64,000 bases of DNA from Leptolyngbya sp. NIES-2104 (GTDB lineage Bacteria; Cyanobacteriota; Cyanobacteriia; Leptolyngbyales; Leptolyngbyaceae). The position numbers and the translations under genes were made by a program. The first letter of the stretch is position 1; every line of letters begins with the position of its first letter. The notes beneath the pieces are model-generated. The model made no database searches and was not told where the DNA came from. It saw only the letters and a list, made by a program, of their open reading frames with translations. The stretch is from the NCBI RefSeq assembly GCF_001485215.1, contig NZ_BBWW01000001.1:1426001-1490000 (forward strand). The letters are read 5' to 3'. Below, piece after piece: positions 46,214-55,277 of the stretch.

Positions 46214-46250
46214 TGAAAAAAGCGATCGAGCCATGACAGCTCGATCGCTT
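46214..46250 (-). terminator. Intrinsic terminator of glnA
   Basis: On the minus strand AAGCGATCGAGC (46250-46239) pairs with GCTCGATCGCTT (46231-46220) and is followed by a T6 run. It lies 24 bp after the glnA stop and separates glnA from the methyltransferase. Confidence 0.88.
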
Positions 46251-46273
46251 CTGGGTTCAAACTCTAGAACGAA

Positions 46274-47692
46274 TTAGCAATCGTAGTAGAGCATGAATTC
46301 ATACGGATGAGGGCGGATGCTCATTGGAATCACTTCGCGATCGAGCTTGTAGCTGATCCAGCTTTCGATGAAGTCTTCCGTAAACACACCACCCGAAGTC
46401 AGGTAATCGTGATCGGTTTCCAAGTTCTTCAACGCTTCCGCCAAAGATCCAGGAGTCGAAGGCACTTTCGCCAATTCTTCAGGGCTGAGTTCGTAGATGT
46501 CTACGTCTAACGGCGAACCCGGATCGATCTGGTTCTTGATGCCGTCAATACCTGCACAGAGCATTGCTGCAAACGCCAAGTAGGGGTTCGAGGTTGCATC
46601 CGGGCAGCGGAACTCTAAGCGTTTTGCTTTCGGGTTGGCTCCAGACAGCGGAATCCGCACCGATGCCGATCGATTCCCTTGCGAGTATGCCAAGTTCACC
46701 GGAGCTTCAAATCCAGGAACCAAGCGCTTGTAAGAGTTTGTGGTCGGGTTGGTGAACGCCAGCAACGAAGGCGCGTGTTTCAGAATTCCACCAATGTACC
46801 AAAGTGCGTTTTGGCTCAATCCAGCGTATCCGTCGCCTGCAAAGGTCGGTTCGCCATTGTTCCAAATCGACTGGTGACAGTGCATCCCAGAACCATTGTC
46901 ACCAAAGACAGGTTTCGGCATGAACGTGATCGATTTACCGTATTTACGACCGACGTTTTTGATCACATACTTGTAGGTCATCAACCAGTCCGCCGCCTCC
47001 ACCAGTGTTCCAAAACGGAAACCGAGTTCGCACTGTCCGCCCGTTGCCACTTCATGGTGATGTTTCTCGATCGGGACTCCACATTTCGCCATCGTCAAGA
47101 GCATTTCCGATCGCATATCTTGCGAGGTGTCGGTCGGCGCAACCGGGAAGTAGCCTTCTTTGTTCCGGGGCTTGTATCCCAAGTTTCCGCCCGGTTCTTG
47201 ACGACCAGAGTTCCAAATCCCTTCAGCGCTGTCTACGTGGTAGTAGCCTTCGTGCTGGTTTTGGTCGTAGCGGACATCATCGAAAATGAAGAACTCAGCT
47301 TCAGGACCGAAGAACGCGGTGTCGCCCAAACCAGTCGTTTTCAGGTAGTCGATCGCTTTTTGGGCAATCGATCGCGGGTCGCGGCTGTAAGGCTGTCCGG
47401 TACGCGGCTCTTTGATCGAGCAAATCATGCTCAGCGTTTTGTGTTCCATGAACGGATCGATCCAAGCCGTGTCCGGATCAGGAACCATCGACATATCCGA
47501 CTCATTGATCGATTTCCAACCCCGAATACTCGATCCATCAAATGGAACGCCATCGGTAAAGCTGCTTTCGTCAATTTGGCTTCTGTGCAGGGTAAGGTGT
47601 TGCCAAATTCCTGGCGTGTCAATGAATTTAAGATCGATTAACTCAATCCCTTCATCATTGATCTTTGCCAAGATCTCTTGTGGGGTCGCCAT
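46274..47692 (-). CDS. glnA: Glutamine synthetase type I
   Basis: Condenses ammonium and glutamate, the main nitrogen-assimilation step. 472 residues, the normal GS-I length. Landmarks: [11 protein letters not shown], the metal-binding [10 protein letters not shown], the [16 protein letters not shown] signature, [40 protein letters not shown] and the [13 protein letters not shown] end. The upstream NtcA site and -10 element explain expression under nitrogen limitation. No adenylyltransferase gene is nearby; cyanobacteria instead use inactivating factor peptides, none of which I see here. Confidence 0.97.
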   Translation of the reverse strand: MATPQEILAKINDEGIELIDLKFIDTPGIWQHLTLHRSQIDESSFTDGVPFDGSSIRGWKSINESDMSMVPDPDTAWIDPFMEHKTLSMICSIKEPRTGQPYSRDPRSIAQKAIDYLKTTGLGDTAFFGPEAEFFIFDDVRYDQNQHEGYYHVDSAEGIWNSGRQEPGGNLGYKPRNKEGYFPVAPTDTSQDMRSEMLLTMAKCGVPIEKHHHEVATGGQCELGFRFGTLVEAADWLMTYKYVIKNVGRKYGKSITFMPKPVFGDNGSGMHCHQSIWNNGEPTFAGDGYAGLSQNALWYIGGILKHAPSLLAFTNPTTNSYKRLVPGFEAPVNLAYSQGNRSASVRIPLSGANPKAKRLEFRCPDATSNPYLAFAAMLCAGIDGIKNQIDPGSPLDVDIYELSPEELAKVPSTPGSLAEALKNLETDHDYLTSGGVFTEDFIESWISYKLDREVIPMSIRPHPYEFMLYYDC

Positions 47693-47800
47693 GAAGTACT
47701 CCTAGTAAGTCGCGTAACTTGCTCAACGCTGAGCGCCTGTTGCGGGTTGGATCGCTCGTGAAGGCTCACGTCGATCGCTCACCACAATCTGTTCTGAATC

Positions 47801-47842
47801 ATGGTATGGAGACGTTTCACGCAGTTTTGTATAGGACGCTAC
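47801..47842 (-). promoter_or_regulatory. NtcA-activated glnA promoter
   Basis: On the minus strand the site GTAGCGTCCTATAC (47842-47829) matches GTA-N8-TAC inside a longer symmetric TTTTGTA/TACAAAA setting. Exactly 22 bp further downstream is TACCAT (47806-47801), a TAN3T -10 box. This is the textbook class II NtcA promoter layout. The remaining part of 47693-48109 has no gene; it also holds the apcF promoter, where TAAACT near 48012 may be a -10. Confidence 0.9.
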
Positions 47843-48109
47843 AAAATCGAATCAGTTCAGCAGAATTAAGTATTGATTAACGATCAAAAATGTTACCGAC
47901 AGAGATTTACGTATGCGATCGTTGCGCCCCGATTAAAATTTGTAACGTTTGTCTCATTTAGCGGTTACGTCCGGGGTACGGTTCAACTTAGGCTCAAACC
48001 ATCGTGGTAAACTGAGCTTAAATCTTTTAACGATGCGGATTCCTTAAAGCTTGCTGTGGTTGGGAATTCGGCGAAACTCAAATTGAGCCAATTTTGGGAG
48101 AAGACTTTC

Positions 48110-48619
48110 ATGCGGGACGCAGTGACAAGCCTGATTAGAAACTACGACATTACAGGGCGATATTTAGATCGCAATGCGATCGATAGCCTGAAATCTTATT
48201 TTGATACCGGAATGGCTCGCGTTCAGGCGGCTGCGCTTATCAATTCGGACGCGGCTGGAATCGTACGCCAAGCAGGATCGCAATTGTTTGACGAAAATCC
48301 AGAGTTAATTCGTCCGGGCGGAAATGCGTATACAACTCGTCGCTATGCAGCTTGCTTGCGCGATATGGATTATTACTTGCGCTATGCGACTTATGCGCTG
48401 GTGGCAGGCGATAACGATGTTTTAGATGAGCGCGTTCTGGAAGGATTGCGGGAAACGTACAATTCGTTGGGCGTTCCTTGTGGTCCGACGGTGCGCGGGA
48501 TTCAAATCATGAAGGACATTGTGAAGGCACAGGTGGCAGCGGCTGGGATTTCCGATACGCGGTTCCTAGATCAGCCGTTTGATTACATGTCGCGAGAATT
48601 GGGCGAGAAAGACATCTAA
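48110..48619 (+). CDS. apcF: Allophycocyanin beta-18 subunit
   Basis: Minor core phycobiliprotein that replaces ApcB in terminal-emitter trimers and helps pass excitation to chlorophyll. ATG 48110 (169 residues) with GGAG nine bases upstream; the frame also runs back to 48056. MRDAVTSLIRNYDITGRYLD, GSQLFDENPELIRPGGNAYTT and the tail EKDI distinguish ApcF from ApcB. Cys82 (YAACLRD) binds phycocyanobilin and Asn72 (PGGN) is the conserved methylated Asn. It is an isolated gene, followed by a strong terminator. Confidence 0.95.
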   Translation: MRDAVTSLIRNYDITGRYLDRNAIDSLKSYFDTGMARVQAAALINSDAAGIVRQAGSQLFDENPELIRPGGNAYTTRRYAACLRDMDYYLRYATYALVAGDNDVLDERVLEGLRETYNSLGVPCGPTVRGIQIMKDIVKAQVAAAGISDTRFLDQPFDYMSRELGEKDI

Positions 48620-48637
48620 AGCGTTTGAATTTGTGTG

Positions 48638-48671
48638 AAATGGGCAGAGAACCAAAATTCTCTGCCCATTT
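48638..48671 (+). terminator. Intrinsic terminator of apcF
   Basis: A 14-bp stem between 48638-48651 and 48658-48671 (AAATGGGCAGAGAA and its complement) with a six-base loop and a short T-rich 3' flank. Confidence 0.88.
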
Positions 48672-48936
48672 CTATTAGGCTTGAATTCGATGGATCGTCT
48701 CACTCCATTGCAGTGCTCTTTGCGACTCTACAATTTTGCAGCGGGATAAATCAGCAGATTGAGCCGAAACGGGGCGAAGAGAGGACATAGGAAGAATGTG
48801 ACGATTTCTATATCAACATTTTGCAAAGCTTAGAACAAGCTCCAGAACCGTAGATTTCTCGAAAATGGCGAAGGTAAGACCAAGATCACAGCAGACAGCT
48901 TATGCTAAAAGGTGATCTTGAGTGTGCAACTTCTTT
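48672..48936. other. Intergenic region between apcF and a hypothetical gene
   Basis: About 265 bp without a supported gene. A minus-strand frame of 37 codons (48675-48788) exists but lacks a ribosome-binding site. The part after 48800 probably contains the promoter of the following gene. Confidence 0.4.
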
Positions 48937-49317
48937 ATGCCTACTCCCTGTCACATTGTCGTTGAAGGCAATCCTGCGATCGTTTACGCCAGCCGTAACG
49001 GTGCGCCTGAGAAAATGCTGCCGATTTTGGAATCATTTCTCGATACGTTTTGGCAAGAACGCGACGCACTCGGTGAAACGCAAGATACGCCAGAATGCTT
49101 AGTCGCTCAGGTCGTCGTGCGATTTGGCTTTGAGATTTGCGAAGATGATTTCTCAAACCTAAAAGTCGGGCTGAAATATGACCCAACAGCGGCTTATCTG
49201 TATTTCATTTCAGCAGAGCGACAATTGAGCGTGTGGAGTCCGACCGATAACTATCGATCGAATCCCTCACTCGGACTAAAAGCCTGTCATCAGTTGAGAA
49301 CAGTTTCGATCGGATAA
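48937..49317 (+). CDS. Hypothetical conserved-looking protein
   Basis: ATG 48937 gives 126 residues beginning MPTPCHIVVEGNPAIVYASR, a better start than the upstream 48922 codon. Segments VAQVVVRFGFEICEDDFSNL and YLYFISAERQLSVWSP are protein-like; I do not recognise the family. It ends 2 bp before convergent ftsX. Confidence 0.55.
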   Translation: MPTPCHIVVEGNPAIVYASRNGAPEKMLPILESFLDTFWQERDALGETQDTPECLVAQVVVRFGFEICEDDFSNLKVGLKYDPTAAYLYFISAERQLSVWSPTDNYRSNPSLGLKACHQLRTVSIG

Positions 49318-49319
49318 GC

Positions 49320-50219
49320 TCAAATCTTGGCAAATCGTCTCACAGCTAATACACTTCCCACCAATCCAACCATTCCGCCAAACGCCAACAGAATCAAGGG
49401 CAGCGCTAGTAAATTAATCGAATGCGATGTGGCAGTGGTGAGAAATTGCACAAATTCTGCTTGTCCGCTCAGTTGATGGCGGATAAATTTTTGAATCGCC
49501 TGAATGAGAGAAAACGCGATCGCCGCTCCCAGCACGCCAAACGCCACTCCTTGAGTTAGAAACGGCAAATAAATCCAGCTTCGAGTAGCTCCGACAAGCT
49601 GCATAATTTCAATTTCTTTTCGTCTTGCCAAAACGATAAATCGAATTGTTGTATTAATGACCGCGATCGCGGTTCCGGTTAATACTGCGATCGTTGCGGT
49701 ACTCATCCAGTTAAATCCTTTATTCAACTGAGCAATCCGCTGAACCGCTTCGCCAACATACTGAACTTCTTCGACTCCCCGAATTTTTTTCAGCTTCTCT
49801 GCCAAAGTCGGCACAGACTCAGACGATCGCGCTTTTACTTTCAATTCATCTACTAATGGATTTCCCTCTAATTGCTGCGTTGCGTCTCTAAGGTTCGACA
49901 AACCGAGTTCTTGAACCAAATTGCTCCAAGCTTGCTCTTTAGAAACATCTTGCACCGATGCAACTTCCGGCAATCGTTCGACAACCGATCGCAAAACATC
50001 CGCTGACACCCCCGTTTCAAGATAAGCCGACACTTCCAACTGACTCCCAAACTGAGTCAGCAAGCTCTCCAACTGCCAAGAAGCCTGTAGACTCACTCCG
50101 AATAGAAACAGCAGCACCGTCACCATACTCACCGCTGCCCAATTCATCCAACCTCCACGCCACAATCCGAGTAACGTTTCGCGAAACAAATAATCCAATT
50201 TCGTGAAGAACCGAACCAT
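49320..50219 (-). CDS. ftsX: Cell division ABC-type permease FtsX
   Basis: Membrane partner of FtsE, controlling peptidoglycan hydrolases at division. ATG 50219 (299 residues, MVRFFTKLDYLFRETL) follows a good GAGGGAG site; the frame runs from 50273. It has an N-terminal span (WAAVSMVTVLLFLFGVSLQ), an extracellular domain of about 110 residues with VSKEQAWSN, and three C-terminal spans. The motif RKEIEIMQLVGATRSWIYLP is the FtsX coupling region. ftsE is not adjacent. Confidence 0.93.
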   Translation of the reverse strand: MVRFFTKLDYLFRETLLGLWRGGWMNWAAVSMVTVLLFLFGVSLQASWQLESLLTQFGSQLEVSAYLETGVSADVLRSVVERLPEVASVQDVSKEQAWSNLVQELGLSNLRDATQQLEGNPLVDELKVKARSSESVPTLAEKLKKIRGVEEVQYVGEAVQRIAQLNKGFNWMSTATIAVLTGTAIAVINTTIRFIVLARRKEIEIMQLVGATRSWIYLPFLTQGVAFGVLGAAIAFSLIQAIQKFIRHQLSGQAEFVQFLTTATSHSINLLALPLILLAFGGMVGLVGSVLAVRRFAKI

Positions 50220-50368
50220 CTTTTCTCCCTCAATGCGCGAAACCCTTGTAGCATCCGAATTCAAAACCAGCATCCGAAGCTTCCACTGAATTCGTCCCGG
50301 ATTCGCTAAAATAGAGCTAACACGGAATCAGTCCGACCTTCTATCTCCATTTTTAGGTGAACCATCCC

Positions 50369-50932
50369 ATGTCTTCTGTAGTTCTGGTTGAGAAGAAAAA
50401 GTTAGAAAATCCGCCCTTAAAAATGCACCACATGGGCGATCGCGTCTTGCGTCAGCCTGCGAAACGAGTGGCGAAGGTGGATGATGAAGTGCGCGAAATC
50501 GCCCGTCAAATGCTGCAAACGATGTACAGCGAAGATGGCATCGGGCTTGCGGCTCCTCAAGTTGGGATTCACAAACAAATTATCGTGATCGATATCGAAC
50601 CGGACAAACCCGAAGCGCAACCGCTGGTGTTGATTAATCCGGTAATTAAAAAATTCGGCACTCAGACCTGTAGCGGTCAAGAAGGTTGCCTCAGTATTCC
50701 AGGTGTTTATCTCGATGTCGATCGACCTGAAACGATCGAGGTTTCTTTCAAAGACGAAACCGGACGTATGAGAACGATCACCGCTGATGGTTTGTTATCT
50801 CGCTGTATCCAGCACGAAATCGACCACTTGAACGGCGTTCTGTTTGTCGATCGCGTCAATAACCAACTTGCCCTAACTCAAGAACTGAAAAAACGCGGCT
50901 TCTCTGCGAATGATGTCCGCGCCGTCCGATAA
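50369..50932 (+). CDS. def: Peptide deformylase
   Basis: Removes the formyl group from nascent proteins; metal-dependent. ATG 50369 (187 residues) has AGGTGA nine bases upstream; the GTG at 50357 is a weaker start. All three active-site motifs are present: GIGLAAPQVG, EGCLSIPG with the metal Cys, and QHEIDHLNG with the two metal His and catalytic Glu. Class 1B-like length. Confidence 0.96.
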   Translation: MSSVVLVEKKKLENPPLKMHHMGDRVLRQPAKRVAKVDDEVREIARQMLQTMYSEDGIGLAAPQVGIHKQIIVIDIEPDKPEAQPLVLINPVIKKFGTQTCSGQEGCLSIPGVYLDVDRPETIEVSFKDETGRMRTITADGLLSRCIQHEIDHLNGVLFVDRVNNQLALTQELKKRGFSANDVRAVR

Positions 50933-50940
50933 TAAAGGCT

Positions 50941-50966
50941 AACCGTCAGAACACTGGCGGTTTTTT
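50941..50966 (+). terminator. Intrinsic terminator of def
   Basis: AACCGTCAG (50941-50949) pairs with CTGGCGGTT (50954-50962) around AACA, followed by a T-run. Confidence 0.85.
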
Positions 50967-50987
50967 AGTCTTTGAGGAAAACGTCTT

Positions 50988-51191
50988 ATGATCATGACCC
51001 CCAAAAGCGGTTTATTTCTCGGTGTATCTTGCGTGGCTGCGATCGCTGCGGTCGGATGCGTGTTTGAACTCACTTCAGGCAATCCAGAATACGGCTCAAT
51101 GATCACCGGGATTATTCTGGCGATCAGTGCTCCTTTAACCGTCATTTCCTTTATCGCAGCGGTCGCTGATGCCAGAGCCAACAATCAATAA
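50988..51191 (+). CDS. Small two-span membrane protein
   Basis: 67 residues with hydrophobic stretches near 9-28 (LFLGVSCVAAIAAVGCVFEL) and 38-60 (MITGIILAISAPLTVISFIAA). GAGG lies ten bases before ATG 50988; ATG 50994 is an alternative. Function unknown. Confidence 0.55.
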   Translation: MIMTPKSGLFLGVSCVAAIAAVGCVFELTSGNPEYGSMITGIILAISAPLTVISFIAAVADARANNQ

Positions 51192-51337
51192 TAAAGATTT
51201 CTAAGGGTTTGCTGGTTGTCGGGATCTAAACATGATAGAGATCCCAAGATACGTATAGAATGTGCGCTAGAAATTAACTTCGTTTCCCTGTTTCTACCGT
51301 ATGTCTAGCGCGAACGCCCACTGCTCGAACTTCTTCT

Positions 51338-52678
51338 ATGACGGGCGATATTAGTACCATAGCCTGCCTTCGGCAACTGTCGATCGGCAATCCTTCTGAC
51401 TCGAAATTACTGGTACATGCTTTATCGATCGATGACGTGACTGCGATCGGACGCGATCCCCGTTGTCAAATCGTGATCGATCCGCTGTTGTTCGCGTCAG
51501 TTTCGCGCCGTCATGCCGAAGTTCGCCCGTGTGAACCGACTGAAGCAGAGCGTCCGTCCTGGTGGATTTGTGACCTCAATAGCTCGAATGGCACGTATTT
51601 GAACGGGCAGCGGTTGAGAGGATGTCAGGTTTTGAAATCTGGCGATCGCGTCACTTTAGGCAGCGATGGACCCGATTTTATCTTTGAATACTACGGTGAT
51701 TCCTATCAGGAAAATTCAGCCGTGATTGAAGCTGATGTGTCCGTTCCGATGCCAACGGATTCAGTCACGTTGACGCAGCTTTTCCCGATCGTTTCTACCG
51801 GGCGAGAACTAACCCGAAAAGCTTATCTTGTTCCGAGTGTCATCACAATTGTCTTTGTTGTTTCCTTATTTGTTGCAGTTGGACAACCGTTACTATTCAA
51901 TCGACTATTAGCAGGATATATCGCGCTGGTTGGGTTTTATTTTGTTTATCAACTCTGCGGCAAGAGAAAACCCTGGTGGGTGATGGTTTTAGCTGCAATG
52001 GGAACATACTTTTTACTTCGCAGTCCTGTTTTACCGCTATTTGTTGAAATCTTTCGGAACATCTTACCGGGACAAGTTCCAACGCCTGGAGAACCGATCA
52101 ATCCTCTTGAGTTATTGATTCGGATGTTCTTCGGAGCGGGATTGATGGAAGAACTGCTCAAAGCGATTCCGTTAGCGGTACTGTTTTTAATCGGGCGATT
52201 TTTGCCTGCCCCGTGGAACGATCGAGTCGGAATCTGGGAACCGCTCGACGGTATTCTTTTGGGTGCTGCTTCCGCTGTTGGATTTACCTTAGTTGAAACC
52301 CTAGGGCAATACGTTCCAGACATGATCCAAACCACTTCTCTACAACTGGGAACCGGATGGGATCAGCTTCGAGGCTTGCAAGTTTTGATTCCGCGATTGC
52401 TTGGTGCCATTTCGGGACACATGGCGTACAGCGGATATTTCGGCTACTTTATTGGGCTGGCAGTTCTCAAACCTCGACAAAGCTGGTTAATTCTTCTTAT
52501 CGGCTATCTCACTGCTTCTGGACTTCATGCGCTGTGGAACGTGATGGGCAGTGTGAGCGAAATTCTACTTGCGCTCGTCGGCATGGTGTCTTATGCGTTT
52601 CTGGCGGCTGCAATTCTGAAAGCTCGAAGTTTGTCGCCAAATCGATCGCAGAACTTCGCCACCCGCTTAAAATCCTAG
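51338..52678 (+). CDS. FHA domain fused to a PrsW-family intramembrane protease
   Basis: 446 residues. N-terminal FHA domain (about 25-125), which binds phosphothreonine: IGRDPRCQIVIDP, SVSRRHAEVRP, LNSSNGTYLNGQ and SGDRVTLG. The remainder has about eight membrane spans with the PrsW signature glutamates LMEELLKAIPL and metal-binding-type histidines in GHMAYSGYFGYF and GLHALWNV. Fusion of a phospho-reader and a site-1-type membrane protease suggests a signal-controlled protease, perhaps acting on an anti-sigma factor. The substrate is unknown. Confidence 0.88.
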   Translation: MTGDISTIACLRQLSIGNPSDSKLLVHALSIDDVTAIGRDPRCQIVIDPLLFASVSRRHAEVRPCEPTEAERPSWWICDLNSSNGTYLNGQRLRGCQVLKSGDRVTLGSDGPDFIFEYYGDSYQENSAVIEADVSVPMPTDSVTLTQLFPIVSTGRELTRKAYLVPSVITIVFVVSLFVAVGQPLLFNRLLAGYIALVGFYFVYQLCGKRKPWWVMVLAAMGTYFLLRSPVLPLFVEIFRNILPGQVPTPGEPINPLELLIRMFFGAGLMEELLKAIPLAVLFLIGRFLPAPWNDRVGIWEPLDGILLGAASAVGFTLVETLGQYVPDMIQTTSLQLGTGWDQLRGLQVLIPRLLGAISGHMAYSGYFGYFIGLAVLKPRQSWLILLIGYLTASGLHALWNVMGSVSEILLALVGMVSYAFLAAAILKARSLSPNRSQNFATRLKS

Positions 52679-52811
52679 CGCTACGAAAAATTCTATCTTT
52701 CGAGGTACTCAATTTCGGAATGAGTTCGTCTTTAGTGTGACGTAATTTGCAACGCTGGATCACTACGCTCAAATAGTAAGCATCGAAATCAATCAATTTA
52801 ACCATTCGACT

Positions 52812-53837
52812 ATGACTTTGAATTCACGACCCAAAACAGCGCTAAAACTCTTTTTACCGCTGATCTCAGTTTCGATCGCGCTCGTAGCAGGCGAACTCAA
52901 GGCGAATGCAAAAGAACCCAGCACGACTCAGACCGCTCCTGTCGCGATCAAAGGCGCTGCACTCTTAGGGCAACCGTCGATCGATGTGAACCAAACAATC
53001 CGACGCGAATTCTCCACTGATTCCCGCTTCACTGTTGCTCAAACCACGCCCTCTACTCCCAGTGAAATCACTCCTGGTCGTTCGGTTCCAGGAAGCACCC
53101 CCTCTGGCACTCCGACCAATCCCTCCGACGTAACGCCGAGCAATACGACTCCGGGAACCACGCCTATCACCCCCAGTACCACCCCCGGCACGACTCCGAT
53201 CACACCGGAAACCACTTCACCAGGGACAACCCCCATTACTCCGAGCACTACGCCCACGACTCCGAGCACTGTTCCCATCACACCGGAAACTACGACTCCG
53301 AGCACCACGCCCACCACTCCAGACACAACCACACCCGGAACAACTACACCCACCATTCCAGACACAACCACACCCACCACACCCGGAACCACACAAGAAC
53401 TGGCACCGGGTCGCGCAACTCGATCGGGGTCTAGCTATGTTGGAATCGGCGGTAACATCGGGATCGGCAATGGTGATATTTCTTTGGGACAAGGAAGCTT
53501 TGCCGTTCTTAGTAAAATTGGCTTGACCCGAAACTTCTCGGTTCGTCCGTCTGTGTTAATCAACGACGATGTTGCGATCCTTGTGCCAATCACCTACGAC
53601 TTTAGCTTCGGTGAAGGTCCAACGGGCGGTCTTGGGTTTTCAGCGGCTCCATTCTTGGGGATTGGCGCAGCAATTTCAACGGGTGACGATGGCGATGTCG
53701 GTCTGTTGTTGACAGGTGGAATTGATGTTCCGCTGTCGTCTCAGTTCACAGCGACTGCTTCGGTAAATGCTTCTGTAACCGGACAGTCCGCAGTCGGTAT
53801 TCTGATCGGTGTCGGCTACAACTTCGCAGGTTTCTAA
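52812..53837 (+). CDS. Exported protein with Thr/Pro repeat linker and beta-barrel-like C-terminus
   Basis: 341 residues. A signal-like hydrophobic N-terminus (FLPLISVSIALVAGEL) is followed by a disordered region (about 80-195) of short PSTTP, TTPIT and TTPTT units, and a C-terminal domain with alternating glycine-rich strands (YVGIGGNIGIGNGD, GGLGFSAAPFLGIGAAIS, VGILIGVGYNFAGF) ending in an aromatic residue, as in outer-membrane proteins. I infer a surface or outer-membrane protein with a Thr/Pro spacer. The repeats give spurious Val-rich frames on the other strand. Confidence 0.6.
   Translation: MTLNSRPKTALKLFLPLISVSIALVAGELKANAKEPSTTQTAPVAIKGAALLGQPSIDVNQTIRREFSTDSRFTVAQTTPSTPSEITPGRSVPGSTPSGTPTNPSDVTPSNTTPGTTPITPSTTPGTTPITPETTSPGTTPITPSTTPTTPSTVPITPETTTPSTTPTTPDTTTPGTTTPTIPDTTTPTTPGTTQELAPGRATRSGSSYVGIGGNIGIGNGDISLGQGSFAVLSKIGLTRNFSVRPSVLINDDVAILVPITYDFSFGEGPTGGLGFSAAPFLGIGAAISTGDDGDVGLLLTGGIDVPLSSQFTATASVNASVTGQSAVGILIGVGYNFAGF
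53060..53395 (+). repeat. Low-complexity ACC/CC-rich tandem repeat tract
   Basis: Codes the Thr/Pro region of the preceding protein. Irregular 9-27 bp units such as ACTCCGAGCACTACGCCCAC recur with variation. Repeat number is likely to vary between strains. Confidence 0.75.
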
Positions 53838-53855
53838 GTTAAATCTGCTGATGTT

Positions 53856-53899
53856 AATTTCGCTCTCTAGACATTCTTGTTAGGGGAGCGAAATTTTTG
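53856..53899 (+). terminator. Intrinsic terminator
   Basis: AATTTCGCTC (53856-53865) pairs with GAGCGAAATT (53886-53895), followed by a T-run. It separates this gene from the convergent ATPase gene. Confidence 0.7.
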
Positions 53900-53900
53900 T

Positions 53901-55214
53901 TTAAAGCGTAAATTCAGCAAATTCATCATCTGTTGTTTTTACTGTTGCAGATTGATATTGCTGAGTAGTGATTAACTCATTGAATTTTAACTGTGGATTC
54001 TGCTGTAGCACATTCAATGCAGTCATAAAATCACGAATAATCTCACCCGGTGTGAGGCGAGTTTCAGTCCCGATTTTGCTACCTCGAACCGCAGCAATAA
54101 AGTGAGTGATTTCACTTGAAGTAATCTGTTTTTTCAGTTCATAGTGAGTGCAAAAGACAGTTGCAATTCTCTGCAATAAGATTTGAAGTTCGCTTTCACT
54201 TAATGGCTCAAGAAAAATGACCGGGGAACTGGTATCGATCGCTTCACTCTGTACCACCCGACTCTGAGCCGTCCGACGCTGCCACGCTGGATCGCTATAC
54301 AATCCACGTCTTGGATCTTCCAAAAACTGAGGAGTTCCGCCGATCAAAATGCCAAGATGACTGACTTTCCCTTGCATCGCATCATTGAACATTGCTAGAA
54401 GCTTGTCATAGTTATTTTGACGAGCGATCGCGGTCGGAATTTTCGACAAATGCACCACTTCATCGAGAATGATGATCAATCCTTTGTAATCAATATCCGC
54501 TGCAAATCGAGCAATCAATTTAACGTAGTCATACCAAGAATCGTCATCGATAATCACCCTCACACCTAATGCCGCTTTCGCTTCGGTCTTAGTTGAAAAT
54601 TCTCCTCGTAACCAGCGCATCGCGGATTCTTTTTTGGTTTCATCATTCGATCGATATCCCGTCCAATACGCAATAATCACCGTCGCAAAATCAAACCCAT
54701 TCACTAAATCCGCGACATCCTGAGTAACCAATCGAATTCGCGCTTCAACGTGCTGATCAAAACCTTCCTCGTTCGGCTTCATTCCGGTTTCTTGTGCAAC
54801 CTGAGATTGAATTGCCGCAATCCAGCGCTCTAGAATAATTGTCAATGCGCCACCTTCTGGACGGCTCTTAGTTGCCAGATTTCGCATTAGTTCGCGATAG
54901 GTGGCGACTCCTGCCCCTTGACTACCTGTTAAACGTCGATCGGGCGTAATATCCGCATCCGCCACCACGAATCCGCTCTCCATTGCCAAGTTCCGAATCA
55001 GTTGCAGCGTAAAGCTTTTCCCTGCTCCATATCGCCCAATCACAAATCGAAACGCCGCCCCACCATTCGCGATATGTTCAAAATCCTGTCGAATCGCTGC
55101 AATTTCTTTTTCTCGTCCGACTGCAATTTGGTCTAACCCCACTCGCGGCACAACGCCAGCGCTAAGAGCATTGACGAGGGCAGTTGAGACGCGCTTGGTG
55201 AGTTTAGGCTGCAT
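53901..55214 (-). CDS. P-loop ATPase resembling BrxD/DUF2791 (BREX-type) proteins
   Basis: 437 residues. Walker A GRYGAGKSF at 60-68, Walker B LIIILDEVVHL near 245, and a sensor-like HLGILIGGTPQF. The layout (N-terminal GREKEIAAI, helical insert, long C-terminal lid with EPLSESELQILLQRI) fits the DUF2791 family, including BrxD ATPases of BREX phage-defence systems and Ter-type stress systems. Here no other BREX or Ter gene is present; it is the last gene of a housekeeping-like minus-strand block. The function is therefore open. Confidence 0.7.
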   Translation of the reverse strand: MQPKLTKRVSTALVNALSAGVVPRVGLDQIAVGREKEIAAIRQDFEHIANGGAAFRFVIGRYGAGKSFTLQLIRNLAMESGFVVADADITPDRRLTGSQGAGVATYRELMRNLATKSRPEGGALTIILERWIAAIQSQVAQETGMKPNEEGFDQHVEARIRLVTQDVADLVNGFDFATVIIAYWTGYRSNDETKKESAMRWLRGEFSTKTEAKAALGVRVIIDDDSWYDYVKLIARFAADIDYKGLIIILDEVVHLSKIPTAIARQNNYDKLLAMFNDAMQGKVSHLGILIGGTPQFLEDPRRGLYSDPAWQRRTAQSRVVQSEAIDTSSPVIFLEPLSESELQILLQRIATVFCTHYELKKQITSSEITHFIAAVRGSKIGTETRLTPGEIIRDFMTALNVLQQNPQLKFNELITTQQYQSATVKTTDDEFAEFTL

Positions 55215-55277
55215 AAGAGTACGATCGCATTCAGTGTTTTAGGTTAGCACTAAAGAATGCGATCGATAAATCTGCTC

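Noticed and set aside
46679-47641. 320-codon open frame on the plus strand opposite glnA
   Set aside because: It is a shadow of strong codon bias in glnA; its composition is rich in Arg, Phe and Val and shows no domain.
48675-48788. 37-codon minus-strand frame after apcF
   Set aside because: No ribosome-binding site before its ATG, and the protein-like character is weak.
53039-53392. Val/Gly-repeat frame opposite the Thr/Pro repeats
   Set aside because: Produced by the complementary strand of a low-complexity tract.
53060-53395. Possible CRISPR array
   Set aside because: The units are irregular, in-frame and code Thr/Pro; there are no uniform spacers.
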